DNA of 45,268 bases from Roseburia sp. (GTDB lineage: Bacteria > Bacillota > Clostridia > Oscillospirales > Ruminococcaceae), in contig JAMPCH010000018.1 in NCBI GenBank assembly GCA_023666265.1, positions 1-45,268 on the forward strand, read 5' to 3'. Within the stretch, counting starts at the first letter, position 1. Each line of letters opens with the position of its first letter. This document shows, one piece after another, positions 16,404-24,420 of this stretch. The position numbers and the translations under genes were made by a program. The notes beneath the pieces were generated by a model. The model was not told where the DNA came from and searched no databases. It was given only the letters and a program-made list of their open reading frames with translations.

Positions 16404-18017
16404 ATGCCGAACGAAATTGAAGGAACGCTCGTCATCGTGATCTGTATCATCGTGGTGGTACTTTTCGCGCTCATCGCGGGGATCTTATCCCGCTATCGGA
16501 AGTGTCCGTCCGATAAGATCCTCGTCATCTACGGTAAGGTCGGGAGCGACAAGAGCGGTCAAGCGCGGAGCGCCCGCTGTATCCACGGCGGCGCGGCGTT
16601 TATCGTCCCCATTATCCAGTCGTATCAGTACATGGATCTTACCCCGATCTCGATCAACGTCGACCTCAGGAACGCGCTCTCGAAGCAGAATATCCGCGTC
16701 GACGTCCCCTCGAGCTTTACGGTCGGGATCTCGACCGAGCCGGGTGTGATGCAAAACGCGGCGGAGCGCCTCCTCGGTCTACGTCTCCAACAGATCCAAG
16801 AGCTCGCCAAGGATATTATCTTCGGTCAGCTCCGTCTCGTCATCGCGACGATGGACATCGAGGAGATCAATACCGACCGCGATAAATTCCTGATCGCGGT
16901 GTCGAATAACGTCGAGATCGAGCTTCGTAAGATCGGACTTCGCCTCATCAACGTAAACGTCACCGATATCCGCGACGAGTCGGGCTATATCGAGGCGCTC
17001 GGTAAAGAGGCGGCGGCGAAAGCGATCAACGACGCCAAAAAATCCGTCGCCGAGAAGGACAGAGACGGCGCGATCGGCGAGGCGAACGCCAAGCGCGATC
17101 AGCGCGTTCAGGTCGCGGCGGCGAACGCCAGCGCGATCGAGGGCGAGAACGCCGCGAAGGTAGAGGTCGCCCAGTCCGAGGCAAACCGCCGCTTCCGCGA
17201 GGCGGAGGCGAACGCCAAGGCGGAGAATGACGCAAAGATCGCGGTCGCTCAGACGGGGCGCGACGGTGAGATCGGTCAGGCGGACGCCATGCGCGAACAG
17301 AGGATCCGCGTCGCGGCGGCGAACGCCAGCGCCGTCGAGGGCGAGAATAATTCCCGCGTCGCGATCGCCCAGTCGGACGCCGCGAGACGTGAGCGCGAGG
17401 CGGAGGCGTTAAAGGTCGCGACCTCGGCGGAGGCGGTACAGGCGGCGAAGGCGAAGGAAGAAGCTTATGCCGCGCAAAAGATCGCCGAGAACGAACGTGC
17501 CGAGCTCGAGATGGCGACCCAAAAGGCGGACATCATCGTTAAGGCTCAGATCGCCAAGGAACAGGCTCAGATCGCCGCCGAGGCGGAGGCGGAAGTGATG
17601 CGCCGTAAGGCGAAGGGCGAGGCGGACGCGATCTTCGCCAAAATGGAAGCCCAAGCGAACGGCGCGCGAGAGATCTTACAAAAACAGGCGGACGGTATGA
17701 ACGCCCTCGTTCAGTCGGCGGGGAGCGCCGACGACGCGGTGAAGCTCATGATCGCCGATAAGATGGAGGAGCTCGTCCGTATCCAAGTCGACGCGATCAA
17801 GAATATCAAGATCGATAAGATCACCGTCTGGGACAACGGGACGGGCGCGGACGGGAAAAATTCGACCGCCGATTTTATCAGCGGGATCATGAAGTCGATC
17901 CCCCCGATGAACGAGCTGTTTAAACAGGCGGGGATGGATCTCCCGAATTACCTCGGGAGCGAGACCGCCCCCGAGGTCGTAAACGCCGAAGGAGCGACCG
18001 ACCCTCAGAGCCTGTAA
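16404..18017 (+). CDS. floT: Flotillin-like protein (FloT/YuaG type)
   Basis: Flotillins are membrane scaffold proteins that organise functional microdomains and affect fluidity, protease activity and signalling. The 537-residue product has an N-terminal membrane segment (about 8-28), an SPFH/PHB domain (about 35-200) and a long Ala/Glu/Lys-rich coiled coil (about 200-470), then a Gly/Asn-containing tail. The coiled coil contains a 66-residue internal duplication: 221-286 and 287-342 share VAAANASA(I/V)EGEN and REAEA. AGGAGG precedes the ATG by 7 bases. The NfeD-like gene two positions upstream supports FloT over FloA. The duplication makes the coiled coil longer than a single-copy version would be. 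Confidence 0.88.
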   Translation: MPNEIEGTLVIVICIIVVVLFALIAGILSRYRKCPSDKILVIYGKVGSDKSGQARSARCIHGGAAFIVPIIQSYQYMDLTPISINVDLRNALSKQNIRVDVPSSFTVGISTEPGVMQNAAERLLGLRLQQIQELAKDIIFGQLRLVIATMDIEEINTDRDKFLIAVSNNVEIELRKIGLRLINVNVTDIRDESGYIEALGKEAAAKAINDAKKSVAEKDRDGAIGEANAKRDQRVQVAAANASAIEGENAAKVEVAQSEANRRFREAEANAKAENDAKIAVAQTGRDGEIGQADAMREQRIRVAAANASAVEGENNSRVAIAQSDAARREREAEALKVATSAEAVQAAKAKEEAYAAQKIAENERAELEMATQKADIIVKAQIAKEQAQIAAEAEAEVMRRKAKGEADAIFAKMEAQANGAREILQKQADGMNALVQSAGSADDAVKLMIADKMEELVRIQVDAIKNIKIDKITVWDNGTGADGKNSTADFISGIMKSIPPMNELFKQAGMDLPNYLGSETAPEVVNAEGATDPQSL

Positions 18018-18046
18018 AACAGAACGAAGCAACAGAATATCCCCCG

Positions 18047-18087
18047 ATTTCGCCGACGCTTTTCGTCGGCGAAATTCGGCGTTTTTT
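18047..18087 (+). terminator. Possible terminator or attenuator after the flotillin gene
   Basis: A 12-bp perfect stem, ATTTCGCCGACG (18047-18058) with its complement at 18064-18075, is followed by TCGGCG and six T residues (18082-18087). The loop-proximal CGCCGA (18051-18056) can pair either with TCGGCG at 18066-18071 or with TCGGCG at 18076-18081, the latter directly before the T-tract. Partial termination before the next gene is plausible. Confidence 0.55.
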
Positions 18088-18105
18088 CGGAAAGAGGAAT
18101 GTCCT

Positions 18106-18711
18106 ATGATCATTGACCCAAAGCTCGAACGAATGTTTCATCAATGCCACGAGCATAAACAACAGCTCGATAAAAAGCGCGCGGCGATCCGCGCGGTGAT
18201 GTTTTGTCCGCCCGCCTTGATCGCGGCGGGGATCTTCCTCTCGATGGTGATGCAATTCTTTAAGGGCTTGATCTGGATGGCGGCTCAAGCCGACAGCGAG
18301 CCGAGCGTCCCGATCCTCGCCTTTTTCGCCGCGATCCTCCTCGGGGTCTTTATCGCGGGCGAGACCATGATCGAGAATAACGCCTTGATCGAGAATTCGA
18401 CAAAATTTTATACGGGCGCGGCGGTCGCCTCGACGGGCGCGGCGGCGCTGTCCTTTGCGTCGGGCGGGTCGAGCGGCGCGCTCCTCCTCTCGCTGGCTCT
18501 CCTATGCGTGGTCGACCTCCCGCTCGATCTCGTCTTTAAGCGCCTTCACGCCGAGAACGAGATGTTAAAGCCCCTAAAGGGTTATCCCCATTTTAACCCG
18601 CTCTTGATGAGCGACGCGGAGCTTCGCGAAGCGGTGACCCCCGACCGTAAGCCCCTCGACGAGCTTAGCCCCGACGAGCGCCTGATGCGCGAGCGGGATA
18701 TGAATTTATGA
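18106..18711 (+). CDS. Membrane protein of unknown function
   Basis: I do not recognise a family. The 201-residue product starts with a charged amphipathic segment (KLERMFHQCHEHKQQLDKK), followed by hydrophobic stretches at about 30-50, 65-85 and 100-145 (the last Gly/Ser/Ala-rich), and ends in a cytoplasmic-looking tail with LMSDAELREAVTPD and LDELSPDERLMRERD. GGAAAGAGGAA precedes the ATG at 18106. It lies 88 bases after the flotillin gene, behind a possible attenuator, so it may belong to the same operon at reduced level. A role in the microdomain system is only suggested by position. Confidence 0.7.
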   Translation: MIIDPKLERMFHQCHEHKQQLDKKRAAIRAVMFCPPALIAAGIFLSMVMQFFKGLIWMAAQADSEPSVPILAFFAAILLGVFIAGETMIENNALIENSTKFYTGAAVASTGAAALSFASGGSSGALLLSLALLCVVDLPLDLVFKRLHAENEMLKPLKGYPHFNPLLMSDAELREAVTPDRKPLDELSPDERLMRERDMNL

Positions 18712-18737
18712 GCCTTCCCTTTATTTTTATGGCAGTT

Positions 18738-18777
18738 GCCGCTTCGGGCGAGCCTTCTTCCCCCGAGGCGGCTTTTT
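18738..18777 (+). terminator. Rho-independent terminator of the flotillin operon
   Basis: GCCGCTTCGGG (18738-18748) pairs with CCCGAGGCGGC (18762-18772) with one G-T wobble, followed by five T residues. It ends the transcript about 30 bases after the membrane protein gene. Confidence 0.75.
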
Positions 18778-18985
18778 GCTTTATCCCCGAGCTTCGCTCT
18801 CTCCTTTCCCGACCCCGCCGCCGCAGACCGCCTCGCGTGACGGAAAAATTTCCCGCGGTTGCGCGAGCTTTCCCGATCTTATCGCCTTCCCACAAAAAAG
18901 TGACAAAAACCGCGCCGAAAAGCGCGGTTTATTTATCGGAAGCTACAAATAAATGAATTTTTATTAAAAAAATCCTGCAAATTCA
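18778..18985. other. Intergenic region before the glutamate synthase promoter
   Basis: No gene is supported. Near 18882-18897 there is a GCCTTCCCACAAAAAA copy of the dispersed short repeat. A second hairpin, ACCGCGC (18909-18915) with GCGCGGT (18922-18928), is flanked by A-rich sequence on the left and T-rich sequence on the right and could terminate in either direction. Confidence 0.5.
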
Positions 18986-19014
18986 TTGACAAGCCGCGTT
19001 CGGCATAGTATAAT
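18986..19014 (+). promoter_or_regulatory. Consensus sigma-A promoter of the glutamate synthase operon
   Basis: TTGACA (18986-18991) and TATAAT (19009-19014) are perfect consensus hexamers at the ideal 17-base spacing. The start site would be near 19020, leaving a leader of about 140 bases before the first gene. Confidence 0.88.
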
Positions 19015-19019
19015 GGAAG

Positions 19020-19140
19020 CAGACCCGCCCGAAACGGCTCTAAAATCGATACTGCCTCGCGTTCAAGCGACGGACGGCGAAGTTTTTTTCCAAAAAAAGT
19101 GAAATTTTTTCGGTTTCGGGCTTCAGATTTCGGGCTTTAA
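19020..19140 (+). promoter_or_regulatory. Structured leader with terminator-like T-tract, glutamate synthase operon
   Basis: Two short hairpins with six-base loops are visible: GCC-CGAAAC-GGC (19027-19038) and TCGC-GTTCAA-GCGA (19057-19070). The second lies upstream of a T7 tract (19083-19089). GCCCGAAAC (19027-19035) can alternatively pair perfectly with GTTTCGGGC (19113-19121), which would dismantle the first hairpin. The operon ends with an ANTAR gene, and ANTAR proteins act by binding paired six-base-loop hairpins to prevent termination. However, neither loop has the A at position 1 and G at position 4 reported for ANTAR targets, so the assignment is tentative. Confidence 0.5.
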
Positions 19141-19160
19141 CAGAGTAGGAGGTTACGTCA

Positions 19161-20267
19161 ATGCTTCAAAAAGAAGGTCGGATCCGGATCCCCTCCGGCT
19201 GTGCCATATCCGGCTTTATCAGTAAAAAAGGAAGGCGGATCGGCGGCGGCGACATCGTTCGATCCATCTCGACCATGCACGACCGCTCAAACGGACTCGG
19301 CGGCGGCTTCGCGGGCTATGGGATCTATCCCGAATACGCCGATCAATACGCCTTTCATCTCTTTTATGAGAACAACGCCGCGCGGGTAGAGACCGAGGCT
19401 TTCCTCGACCGCCATTTTGACGTCGTCAACCTCTCGCGTATCCCGACGACAAAGAATAAGAATATCGTCGCCGAGCCGCTGATCTGGCGCTATTTCCTCT
19501 CCCCGCTCCCGACCAAGCTCGCCGAGAGCCAGCTTGACGAACAGGAATTCGTCGCGAAATGCGTCATCAAGATCAACGATAAGATCGACGGGGCTTACGT
19601 TTTTTCCTCGGGGAAAAATATGGGCGTCTTTAAGGCGGTCGGCTATCCCGAGGACGTCGGCGAGTTTTATCGTCTCGACGATTACGCGGGCTACGCGTGG
19701 ACGGCGCACGGGCGCTATCCGACGAATACCCCCGGCTGGTGGGGCGGGGCTCACCCCTTCGCCCTGTTAAATTATACGATCGTCCATAACGGCGAGATCT
19801 CGTCTTATGACGCTAACCGCCGCTTTATCGAGATGTACGGCTATAAATGTAGCCTTTTGACCGATACCGAGGTCATCACCTATATCATCGACTTTTTAAA
19901 CCGGCGGCGCGAGCTGAGCCTAACCGACATCGCCAAGATCATCGCCGCCCCCTTTTGGAGCGAGATCGAGGCGATCGAGGACGAGGAGGAGCGTAAAAAG
20001 CTCACCTATTTCCGCGACGTATTCTCTTCGCTCCTCATTACCGGACCTTTTTCGATCATTCTCGGCTTTGACGGCGGGATCATGGCGCTCAACGACCGCC
20101 TAAAGCTCCGCTCGATGGTCGCTGCCGAAAAAGACGATATGCTCTATGTCGCGAGCGAGGAATGCGCGATCCGCGCGATCTCGCCCGAGGTCGACCGTAT
20201 CTGGTCGCCGCGCGGCGGCGAGCCGATCATCGCGACCCTCGATTCCTATTCGGGGAAAAACGTTTGA
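19161..20267 (+). CDS. Glutamate synthase glutaminase domain protein (class II amidotransferase)
   Basis: This is the stand-alone glutaminase part of glutamate synthase; it releases ammonia from glutamine for transfer to 2-oxoglutarate on the FMN subunit. The 368-residue product has PSGCAISGFISKKGRR near the start with the probable nucleophile Cys14, then GGGFAGYGIYPEY, TAHGRYPTNTPGWWGGAHPF and NYTIVHNGEISSYDANRRF, typical of the Ntn-type amidotransferase fold. Class II enzymes use an N-terminal Cys, so about 13 residues may be removed after translation, as in large-subunit GltB (inference). GTAGGAGG precedes the ATG. It is the first gene of a split operon like the archaeal-type arrangement. 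Confidence 0.85.
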   Translation: MLQKEGRIRIPSGCAISGFISKKGRRIGGGDIVRSISTMHDRSNGLGGGFAGYGIYPEYADQYAFHLFYENNAARVETEAFLDRHFDVVNLSRIPTTKNKNIVAEPLIWRYFLSPLPTKLAESQLDEQEFVAKCVIKINDKIDGAYVFSSGKNMGVFKAVGYPEDVGEFYRLDDYAGYAWTAHGRYPTNTPGWWGGAHPFALLNYTIVHNGEISSYDANRRFIEMYGYKCSLLTDTEVITYIIDFLNRRRELSLTDIAKIIAAPFWSEIEAIEDEEERKKLTYFRDVFSSLLITGPFSIILGFDGGIMALNDRLKLRSMVAAEKDDMLYVASEECAIRAISPEVDRIWSPRGGEPIIATLDSYSGKNV

Positions 20268-20302
20268 TCCGCTTTTATATAAAGAAAGGATAGGTCTTAG
20301 CT

Positions 20303-21808
20303 ATGCCGATTCAATACATAAACCCTCTCTATGAGGTATTGCGCGACCCCGACCGCTGTATCAAATGCCGCGCGTGCGAGAGACAATGCGCCAACGAGGT
20401 CCATTTTTACGACCCCGACCTCGATAAGATGCGCGTGAACGAGATGAACTGTGTGGACTGTCAGCGGTGCGTGACCCTCTGTCCGACCCGCGCGTTAAAG
20501 ATCGTCCCGAATGAGAACAGCTTCCGTAAAAACGCGAACTGGTCCGAACAGACCATGACCGAGGTCTATCGCCAGGCGGAGACGGGCGGCGTTCTCCTCT
20601 CGTCGATGGGGAACCCCAACCCCTACCCCGTATACTGGGATAAGATCCTCTTAAACGCGAGCCAGGTCACAAATCCCCCGATCGACCCGCTCCGCGAGCC
20701 GATGGAGACAAAGGTCTTTTTGGGGAAGAAAAGTACCCATATCCGCCGCGACGAAAACGGGAAGCTCATCACCGACCCCGAACCGTCGCTCACCCTCTCG
20801 ACCCCGATCCTCTTCTCGGCGATGTCTTACGGCTCGATCAGCCGTAACGCCCACGAGAGCCTCGCCCGCGCGGCGGAGGAGCTCGGGATCTATTATAATA
20901 CCGGCGAGGGCGGGCTTTATCGCGACTTTTATAAATACGGTAAGAATACGATCGTCCAGGTCGCCTCGGGGCGCTTTGGCGTATTTGAGGATTATCTAAA
21001 GGCGGGCGCGGCGATCGAGATCAAGATGGGACAGGGGGCGAAGCCCGGGATCGGCGGACACCTCCCCGGCGCTAAAATTTTAGAGGACGTGTCGCGGACG
21101 CGTATGATCCCGATGGGGACGGACGCGATCTCCCCCGCGCCTCACCACGATATTTACTCGATCGAGGACTTACGCCAGCTCGTCTTTTCGCTAAAGGAGG
21201 CGACGGGCTATCAAAAGCCCGTGATCGTTAAGATCGCGGCGGTTCATAACGTCGCGGCGATCGCCTCGGGGATCGCCCGCTCGGGCGCGGATATTATCGC
21301 GATCGACGGATTTCGCGGCGGGACGGGCGCGGCGCCGACGCGGATCCGCGATAACGTCGGTATCCCGATCGAGCTCGCGCTCGCGAGCGTTGACCAGCGC
21401 CTTCGCGACGAGGGGATCAGAAACAACGTCTCGATCGTCGCCGCCGGCTCGATCCGCTCGAGCGCCGACGTTGTGAAGGCGATCGCGCTCGGCGCGGACG
21501 CGGTCTATATCGGTACGGCGGCGCTCCTCGCGATGGGCTGTCACCTCTGTCGGAGCTGTCAGACCGGGCGCTGTAACTGGGGGATCGCGACCCAGCGCCC
21601 CGACCTCGTGAAGCGCCTCAACCCCGAGGTCGCCTATCGCCGCCTCGTGAACCTCGTCCACGCGTGGGATCACGAGATCAAGGAGATGATGGGCGGTATG
21701 GGGATCAACTCGGTCGAGGCGCTCAAAGGAAATCGCCTGATGCTCCGCGGGGTCGGGCTGACCGAGAAGGAGCTGTCGATCCTCGGGATCGCCCACGCGG
21801 GCGAGTAA
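20303..21808 (+). CDS. Glutamate synthase FMN-binding catalytic protein with ferredoxin domain
   Basis: This is the synthase core, forming glutamate from 2-oxoglutarate and ammonia on an FMN/iron-sulfur centre. The 501-residue product starts with a two-cluster ferredoxin domain (CIKCRACERQC and CVDCQRCVTLCP, about 19-61). The glutamate synthase barrel follows: SAMSYGSISRNAHESLARAA, YYNTGEGGLY, EIKMGQGAKPGIGGHLPG, DGFRGGTGAAPTRIRDNVG and VAAGSIRSSADVVKAIALGADAVYIG. The Cys-rich segment CHLCRSCQTGRCNWGIATQ presumably holds the 3Fe-4S cluster. AAGGATAGG precedes the ATG. The C-terminal GXGXG domain is missing and is encoded separately at 23665. Confidence 0.92.
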   Translation: MPIQYINPLYEVLRDPDRCIKCRACERQCANEVHFYDPDLDKMRVNEMNCVDCQRCVTLCPTRALKIVPNENSFRKNANWSEQTMTEVYRQAETGGVLLSSMGNPNPYPVYWDKILLNASQVTNPPIDPLREPMETKVFLGKKSTHIRRDENGKLITDPEPSLTLSTPILFSAMSYGSISRNAHESLARAAEELGIYYNTGEGGLYRDFYKYGKNTIVQVASGRFGVFEDYLKAGAAIEIKMGQGAKPGIGGHLPGAKILEDVSRTRMIPMGTDAISPAPHHDIYSIEDLRQLVFSLKEATGYQKPVIVKIAAVHNVAAIASGIARSGADIIAIDGFRGGTGAAPTRIRDNVGIPIELALASVDQRLRDEGIRNNVSIVAAGSIRSSADVVKAIALGADAVYIGTAALLAMGCHLCRSCQTGRCNWGIATQRPDLVKRLNPEVAYRRLVNLVHAWDHEIKEMMGGMGINSVEALKGNRLMLRGVGLTEKELSILGIAHAGE

Positions 21809-21922
21809 GTCTCTTTTCGCCGATTTAGTTTTGATCTTTTAGGGCAGGTGTGCGCCTGTCCGCTTCCCGCGAATGCGGAAGAGTACAGTTCTGTTCCCCA
21901 AGGAAAGGAATGGTCACATAAA

Positions 21923-22387
21923 ATGAAACGTGTTTATGTAAACGAGGAATGGTGTCTCGCCTGTCACCTCTGTGAATTTTACTGCGCCGCCGCGAACAGC
22001 GGCGAAACGGATATGATCAAAGCGTTTAAAAAGGAGGGGGTAAACCCCCTCCCCCGGATCACGGTCGAGGAGGGCGGCGCGATCAGCTTCGCGGTACAAT
22101 GTCGCCAGTGTTCCGATCCGATCTGTGTAAAATCCTGTATCACGGGCGCTCTCTCTCAAAAGGACGGCGTGATCTCGGTGGACGAGGAGCGGTGCGTCGG
22201 CTGTTATACCTGTGTCTCGGCGTGTCCCGTCGGCTGTATCGTCATCAGCGAAAAACGTACCCCGATCGCGAAATGCGACCTTTGTACCAAAAACGGGAAC
22301 GGCGAGCCCGCCTGTGTAAAGGGTTGCCCGAACCGCGCGATCGTCTTTGAGGAAACCGCAACGGAAGGAGGCTGTGGCGATGCGTAA
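21923..22387 (+). CDS. 4Fe-4S ferredoxin-type electron transfer protein
   Basis: The 154-residue product contains sixteen or more Cys in four groups (CLACHLCEFYC, CRQCSDPICVKSC, CVGCYTCVSACP and CDLC with CVKGCP), consistent with up to four [4Fe-4S] clusters in the manner of HycB/DMSO-reductase-type iron-sulfur subunits. It probably passes electrons from the flavoprotein encoded next to the FMN synthase subunit. The ATG at 21923 opens MKRVYVNEEWC; the longer frame from 21848 lies in repeat-like sequence (GGGCAGG..., a CTTCCCGC/GCGGAAG hairpin) and is rejected. Its stop overlaps the next gene by 8 bases. Confidence 0.85.
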   Translation: MKRVYVNEEWCLACHLCEFYCAAANSGETDMIKAFKKEGVNPLPRITVEEGGAISFAVQCRQCSDPICVKSCITGALSQKDGVISVDEERCVGCYTCVSACPVGCIVISEKRTPIAKCDLCTKNGNGEPACVKGCPNRAIVFEETATEGGCGDA

Positions 22388-23618
22388 ATACGTCATTATC
22401 GGTAATTCGGCGGCGGCGGTCGGGACGGTCGAGGGAATTCGCTCGGTCGACCCCGACGGCGAGATCACCCTCATCGCCGACGAACCCCACCATACCTATT
22501 CCCGCCCGCTGATCAGCTATCTCCTCCTCGGGAAGACCGATGAAAAGAGAATGCTCTATCGCGGGAAGGACTTCTATAAAAAGAACAAGGTCACCCCGAT
22601 CCTCGGGAAGCGCGTGACCGGGATCGACCCCGCCAAAAAGACGGTCACGCTCGACGGCGGCGAAACGCTCGGGTACGAAAAACTTATGAACGCGACCGGC
22701 TCTAAGCCCTTCGTCCCCCCGACCAAAGGATATGATACCGTTAAAAACAGCTTCACCTTTATGACGCTCGACAGCGCGAAGGCGGTCGGGAAAAAGCTAA
22801 AGCCCGACTCGCGCGTCCTCATCGTCGGCGCGGGGCTGATCGGCTTAAAGGCGGCGGAGGCGGTCGCGGCGACGGCGAAGGAGCTGACCGTGATCGACCT
22901 CGCCGACCGTATCCTCCCCTCGATCCTCGACCTCGACGCGGGGAAGATCATGCAAAAGCATATCGAGGAGAAGGGGACGAGAATTTTACTCGGGACGTCG
23001 GTCGAGCGCTATGAGGGGAACGTCGCCCATCTCAAAAACGGCGAGACGATCGACTTTGACATCCTTATTACGGCGGTCGGCGTTCGCCCGAATATCGAGC
23101 TCGTCCGCGACGCGGGCGGTAAGGTCGGGCGCGGGATCGTGACCGATCAGACCCAGCTCACCTCGCTCCCCGACGTTTACGCGGCGGGCGACTGTACCGA
23201 GAGCTATGACCTCTCCTCGGGGGAGACAAAAATTCTCGCCCTCCTCCCGAACGCGTATATGCAGGGCGAGGTCGCCGGGAAGAATATGGCGGGCGGCGAA
23301 GCCGCCTATGATAAGGCGATCCCGATGAACGCGATCGGCTTTTACGGACTCCATATTATCACGGCGGGGAGCTATAACGACGACGACGCTTATACCGTTA
23401 AGGACGGCGAAAATTACAAGCGCCTCTTCTTCCGCGAGGGTCGGCTCGTCGGCTTTATCCTGATGGGGAAGGAGATCGCCCGCGCGGGGATCTATACCTC
23501 GCTGATCCGCGAGCGGATCGTGGTCGAGACCGTCGACCTCCCGCTCTTAAAGGAGAAGCCCCAGCTCCTCCTATTTGGGAAGGACGTAAGGAAACAAAAG
23601 CTATCCAATCACGCGTGA
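22380..23618 (+). CDS. FAD-dependent NAD(P)H oxidoreductase of the glutamate synthase operon
   Basis: The 412-residue product belongs to the pyridine nucleotide-disulfide oxidoreductase fold. It has an N-terminal FAD site (VIIGNSAAAVGTVEGI, about 5-20), an NAD(P) site (VLIVGAGLIGLKAAEAV, about 144-160) and the second FAD motif (LPDVYAAGDCTE, about 263-274). It is likely to supply electrons through the iron-sulfur protein to glutamate synthase, replacing the usual GltD small subunit. The ATG at 22380 has GGAAGGAGG upstream and overlaps the previous stop, indicating translational coupling. The cofactor preference (NADH or NADPH) cannot be read with confidence. Confidence 0.85.
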   Translation: MRKYVIIGNSAAAVGTVEGIRSVDPDGEITLIADEPHHTYSRPLISYLLLGKTDEKRMLYRGKDFYKKNKVTPILGKRVTGIDPAKKTVTLDGGETLGYEKLMNATGSKPFVPPTKGYDTVKNSFTFMTLDSAKAVGKKLKPDSRVLIVGAGLIGLKAAEAVAATAKELTVIDLADRILPSILDLDAGKIMQKHIEEKGTRILLGTSVERYEGNVAHLKNGETIDFDILITAVGVRPNIELVRDAGGKVGRGIVTDQTQLTSLPDVYAAGDCTESYDLSSGETKILALLPNAYMQGEVAGKNMAGGEAAYDKAIPMNAIGFYGLHIITAGSYNDDDAYTVKDGENYKRLFFREGRLVGFILMGKEIARAGIYTSLIRERIVVETVDLPLLKEKPQLLLFGKDVRKQKLSNHA

Positions 23619-23664
23619 GCGTAAAAGGCGCACACCTTCAATTAAAGAATAAAGGAATGATTTT

Positions 23665-24384
23665 ATGACAGTCAACGCCAGCGGGCTAAGCTATGAAGAG
23701 GTCAACGCGCGGGTCAATACCTCGACCGCGAAAGCCGTCACGATCAAAAACGCGCTCGGTCACCGCTATATCGGCTGTGGGAGCAGCGGGAAGACCATCA
23801 CCGTCGAGGGGATCCCCGGGAACGCCCTCGGCGCGTATCTCAACGGAAGTAAGATCGTCGTTAAGGGGAACGCTCAGGACGCGATCGGCGACACCATGAA
23901 CGGCGGCGAGATCATTATTCACGGGAACTGCGGCGATACGACGGGCTACGCGATGCGCTCGGGGAGGATCCTCGTCGAGGGGAACGCGGGCTATCGCGTC
24001 GGGATCCATATGAAGGAATATCGCGAGCTTTATCCGACGATCGTGATCGGCGGTCACGTCGGCGACTTCCTCGGCGAATATCAGGCGGGCGGGATCATCA
24101 TCGTCCTCGGGAATGGCGCGACGGGTTGTCCCGTCGGGAGCTTCTGCGCGGCGGGGATGCACGGCGGGAAGATCTTTATCCGCGCCGACGAGCCGCCAAA
24201 GCGCCTCGCGAAGCAGATCTCCTGTAAAGAGGCGGACGAAGCCGAAAAAAAGAGCATCAAAAAGTATCTCGACGAATACTGCCGCAACTTCGGCGGAGAG
24301 GCGGAAAGCTATCTCGAGAGCCGCTTTTGGCTACTCACCCCCAACAGCGCCAGTCCCTATCGCCAGCTTTATACCGAGAATTAG
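23665..24384 (+). CDS. Glutamate synthase GXGXG (alpha-subunit C-terminal) domain protein
   Basis: This is the stand-alone beta-helix domain that forms the C-terminal, structural part of the large subunit in fused glutamate synthases. The 239-residue product has successive G..G..(A/G) turns: YIGCGSSGKTITVEGIPGNALGAYLNG, then KGNAQDAIGDTMNGGEIIIH, then GNCGDTTGYAMRSGRILVEG, and later GHVGDFLGEYQAGGIIIVLG, the parallel beta-helix repeat. A short charged helical tail follows. With the glutaminase and FMN proteins it completes the three catalytic parts of a split enzyme. Confidence 0.9.
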   Translation: MTVNASGLSYEEVNARVNTSTAKAVTIKNALGHRYIGCGSSGKTITVEGIPGNALGAYLNGSKIVVKGNAQDAIGDTMNGGEIIIHGNCGDTTGYAMRSGRILVEGNAGYRVGIHMKEYRELYPTIVIGGHVGDFLGEYQAGGIIIVLGNGATGCPVGSFCAAGMHGGKIFIRADEPPKRLAKQISCKEADEAEKKSIKKYLDEYCRNFGGEAESYLESRFWLLTPNSASPYRQLYTEN

Positions 24385-24420
24385 CACCTCAAACGAAAGG
24401 ACAGGAAAGGATCGGTCGAT

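Noticed and set aside
19027-19070. Canonical ANTAR-binding RNA
   Set aside because: Two six-base-loop hairpins are present but the loops are CGAAAC and GTTCAA, not of the AxxGxx type; kept only as a tentative leader.
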